Shown here: positions 7,193 through 8,960 of the stretch, in pieces | Layout: every line of letters begins with the position of its first letter | Position numbering within the stretch: the first letter of the stretch is position 1 | Source of the DNA: AM-2324 sp042091035 | GTDB lineage: Bacteria > Bacteroidota > Bacteroidia > Chitinophagales > Saprospiraceae | NCBI GenBank assembly: GCA_042091035.1 | Contig: JBELIG010000124.1 | Coordinates: 1-8,960 of the forward strand | Reading direction: 5' to 3' | Length of the DNA: 8,960 nucleotides | Translations under genes and position numbers: made by a program | The notes under the pieces: generated by a model | Seen by the model: only the letters and a program-made list of their open reading frames with translations | The model's database searches: none | What the model was told of the DNA's origin: nothing

Positions 7193-7234
7193 GCCTGACA
7201 CCTTAGGAAGGTATCAGGCCTAAACTATCTTTTT
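7188..7234. terminator. Shared hairpin between convergent ald and glycyl-tRNA synthetase genes
   Basis: A long inverted repeat pairs 7188-7204 (TTTAAGCCTGACACCTT) with 7208-7224 (AAGGTATCAGGCCTAAA) with two mismatches in 17 positions and a 3-base loop. The ald stop codon (7190-7192) is inside the left arm. For ald, five T follow at 7230-7234, six bases beyond the stem. In the minus-strand transcript one mismatch becomes a G-U pair, but no U-run follows the stem. It fits best as the ald terminator and may also block or stabilise the opposing transcript. A 9-base direct repeat, TTTTTAAGC (7186-7194 and 7230-7238), flanks it and is probably chance. Confidence 0.6.
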
Positions 7235-8783
7235 AAGCAAAAAGGTTCTTCATATTAACCTTTTCTCTAATTATTGCTTCTACTTCATTCATAGGAACTC
7301 TAATCTGCTCTAGAGTATCACGATCCCTTAGTGTTACCGTATCATCTTCAAGCGTATCAAAGTCAATAGTCACACAGAATGGCGTACCTACTGCATCCTG
7401 CCTTCTATATAGTTTACCAATACTTCCCGTATCATCATATTGACACTGGAACGAGAAACTTAAATCCTTAAACAAGCCCTTAGCCTTTTCAACTATAGCT
7501 GGCTCATTACGCTTCAATGGTAAAATTGCACACTTGATCGGTGCAATTGCTGGATGCAATTTCAGCACATCTCTGCTACTCACCTTACCATCTGAAGAAG
7601 TCAGCGTCTCTTCAATCAAGCAATTACTCAAAGTAGCTAAAAACATTCGATCACAACCTATAGAAGTCTCTACTACATATGGAACGTAGTTTGTATTTTC
7701 CTCTGGGTCAAAATATTGAATCTTACGACCTGACAACTCCTGATGTGCCTTCAAGTCAAAATCTGTTCTTGAATGGATACCTTCAAGCTCTTTAAAACCA
7801 AATGGGAACTCAAACTGGATATCAACAGCTGCATTTGCATAGTGCGCAAGGTTCTCATGATCATGGAACCTAAGCTTTGATTCTGGCGTACCTAAAGCCT
7901 TGTGCCAATTCAAGCGAGACTCCTTCCACTTTTCATACCAATCCAATTCTGTGCCTGGTTTTACAAAAAATTGCATCTCCATCTGCTCAAACTCACGCAT
8001 TCTGAAAATGAATTGTCTAGCAACGATCTCATTCCTAAATGCTTTTCCTATTTGTGCTATTCCAAATGGCACCTTTTGACGAGTGGTTTTCTGAACGTTT
8101 GAAAAGTTAACAAATATACCTTGAGCTGTCTCTGGTCTTAGATAAAGCTTACCCTCTTCTCCCGCAATATTTCCTAGCTGGGTAGAAAACATCAGATTGA
8201 ATTGTCTTACGTCGGTCCACTCTTTAGAACCACTTTCCGGACAAGCAATTTCCAAATCAATGATCAATTGCTTTAAGCCCTCCATATCTTCGTCAGTCAT
8301 TGCCTTAGCAAGTCTTCCTCCAATATCATCCATTTTCGCCTTATTGGCTAAAACACGTTGGTTGGTAGATCGGAATTCTGTTTCGTTGAAGTCATCACCA
8401 AAACGTTTCTTTGCCTTCGCAACTTCCTTATTGATCTTTGCCTCAATCTTTGCCATATGGTCCTCAACAAGGACATCAGCACGATAGCGTTTGTTACTTG
8501 TCTTATTATCAACCAAAGGATCATTAAATGCATCAACGTGGCCAGAAGCTTTCCAAGTTTTTGGATGCATAAATATTGAAGCATCGATACCTACAATATT
8601 ATTGTTCATCTGAACCATAGACTTCCACCAGTACTCCTTGATGTTGTTTTTTAATAATGATCCGAGTGGACCATAATCATAGACAGCCGAAAGACCGTCA
8701 TACACCTCACTGGATTGGTAAATAAATCCGTATTCTTTACAATGTGCAATTATCTTCTTGAATTGATCATTCTGTTGAGCCAT
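7233..8783 (-). CDS. glyQS: Glycyl-tRNA synthetase, alpha2 (single-chain) type
   Basis: Class II aminoacyl-tRNA synthetase that charges tRNA-Gly with glycine; 516 aa, the homodimeric form also named glyS, not the alpha2beta2 bacterial form. Motif 1 lies around GPLGSLLKNNIKEYWWKSM (38-56). ASGHVDAFNDP (79-89) and RYRADVLVED (99-108) mark the glycyl enzyme. Motif 2 is FRNE (249-252) with RMREFEQME (261-269), and motif 3 is GCDRMFLATL (376-385). LRPETAQGIFVNF (215-227) is also characteristic. The C-terminal anticodon-binding domain begins near APIKCAILPL (414) and includes YRRQDAVGTPF (459-469). The segment between F87 and R99 has no Cys-x-x-Cys. The ATG is preceded by AAGG about five bases upstream, the closest thing to a Shine-Dalgarno site in the window. 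It lies downstream of the prfC-like gene on the same strand. Confidence 0.96.
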   Translation of the reverse strand: MAQQNDQFKKIIAHCKEYGFIYQSSEVYDGLSAVYDYGPLGSLLKNNIKEYWWKSMVQMNNNIVGIDASIFMHPKTWKASGHVDAFNDPLVDNKTSNKRYRADVLVEDHMAKIEAKINKEVAKAKKRFGDDFNETEFRSTNQRVLANKAKMDDIGGRLAKAMTDEDMEGLKQLIIDLEIACPESGSKEWTDVRQFNLMFSTQLGNIAGEEGKLYLRPETAQGIFVNFSNVQKTTRQKVPFGIAQIGKAFRNEIVARQFIFRMREFEQMEMQFFVKPGTELDWYEKWKESRLNWHKALGTPESKLRFHDHENLAHYANAAVDIQFEFPFGFKELEGIHSRTDFDLKAHQELSGRKIQYFDPEENTNYVPYVVETSIGCDRMFLATLSNCLIEETLTSSDGKVSSRDVLKLHPAIAPIKCAILPLKRNEPAIVEKAKGLFKDLSFSFQCQYDDTGSIGKLYRRQDAVGTPFCVTIDFDTLEDDTVTLRDRDTLEQIRVPMNEVEAIIREKVNMKNLFA

Positions 8784-8792
8784 AAGACCTTA

Positions 8793-8818
8793 TTTTGAAC
8801 TGTATATTTTTTTCAAAA
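8793..8818 (-). promoter_or_regulatory. AT-rich inverted repeat upstream of glycyl-tRNA synthetase
   Basis: A perfect 7-bp inverted repeat, TTTTGAA (8793-8799) and TTCAAAA (8812-8818), is separated by 12 bases in the 46-base gap between the prfC-like gene and the synthetase. It could be an operator or a small RNA hairpin in the leader, but 7-bp AT-rich repeats arise easily by chance. No convincing promoter motif was seen in the gap. Confidence 0.2.
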
Positions 8819-8829
8819 ATAAATTTACT

Positions 8830-8960
8830 TTAGTATTCACTGCTAAAGTGAAACTTGATATTTGGATGATTGTCTTGAGCCATCTTTAATGCCCAAGAAC
8901 TCTCAGCCATATAGACTAAATTCCCATCCTTATCTTTTGCTAAATCCTTTTTTCTTCGCG
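8830..8960 (-). CDS. prfC: Peptide chain release factor 3, C-terminal fragment (cut by window edge)
   Basis: Only the last 42 codons and the stop are in the window; the reading frame runs off the right edge. The visible protein starts RRKKDLAKDKDGNLVYMAES and ends ALKMAQDNHPNIKFHFSSEY. The pattern of a DKDGN loop, a hydrophobic strand (LVYMAES), an amphipathic helix (WALKMAQDN) and a P-[DN]-[IV]-x-F-x strand at the very end matches what I recall of RF3 C-termini. RF3 is a ribosome-associated translational GTPase that removes RF1/RF2 after peptide release. The G-domain lies outside the window, so the call rests on this tail alone. The 46-base gap to the synthetase gene allows co-transcription. 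Confidence 0.75.
   Translation of the reverse strand, partial: RRKKDLAKDKDGNLVYMAESSWALKMAQDNHPNIKFHFSSEY

Noticed and set aside
8197..8584. Open frames on both strands overlapping the middle of the glycyl-tRNA synthetase gene
   Set aside because: All lie within the conserved synthetase coding region in other phases and have no recognisable domain.
8827..8849. Inverted repeat ACTTTAG...CTAAAGT at the end of the prfC-like gene
   Set aside because: Seven AT-rich pairs with a 9-base loop, mostly inside the coding sequence and not followed directly by a T-run; too weak to call a terminator between prfC and glyQS.

Overview
The window is AT-rich and looks like ordinary chromosome from a member of the Bacteroidota. 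It was identified from gene content and family-specific sequence only, because no rRNA or other direct taxonomic marker is present. The clues are a short ParE (631 aa) with the N-terminus typical of that phylum, an alanine dehydrogenase with an extended N-terminus and a 'CVPNISS...SKTAT' segment in place of the classic 'ANMP' one, an alpha2-type glycyl-tRNA synthetase, an orphan secreted protein with a carboxypeptidase-regulatory-like domain, and start codons that mostly lack Shine-Dalgarno sequences. I cannot place it below phylum level.

Layout, left to right. Positions 57-1952 (+) encode ParE, the ATPase/TOPRIM subunit of topoisomerase IV. A 234-base gap follows, holding a weak hairpin and a promoter-like block. 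Positions 2187-4598 (+) encode Lon protease, closed by a textbook intrinsic terminator (4609-4637). Positions 4732-5373 (+) encode a small secreted protein of unknown function, closed by an even stronger, bidirectional-looking terminator (5375-5407), so it is probably transcribed on its own. After a 130-base AT-rich leader come tsaE (5504-5944, GTG start) and, 18 bases later, alanine dehydrogenase (5963-7192). These two are likely co-transcribed. The alanine dehydrogenase gene converges on glycyl-tRNA synthetase (7233-8783, -), and the 40-base gap between them is almost filled by one hairpin that touches the stop codon of ald. Upstream of the synthetase on the same strand, 46 bases away, is the 3' end of a gene whose C-terminus looks like peptide chain release factor 3 (8830-8960, -, cut by the window edge).

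Functionally this is a housekeeping region: chromosome decatenation (ParE), protein quality control (Lon), tRNA t6A37 modification (TsaE), alanine/pyruvate interconversion (Ald), glycine charging of tRNA (GlyRS) and recycling of release factors (RF3). TsaE, GlyRS and RF3 all serve translation, but they lie in two opposed transcription units and I see no evidence that the whole block is one system.

I found no mobile element, CRISPR array, prophage, toxin-antitoxin pair or tRNA/rRNA gene, and no convincing undescribed multi-gene system. The least explained item is the secreted orphan protein at 4732-5373, particularly its C-terminal half. Secondary points of interest are the wholly acidic N-terminal tail of Lon and the promoter-like element upstream of lon.
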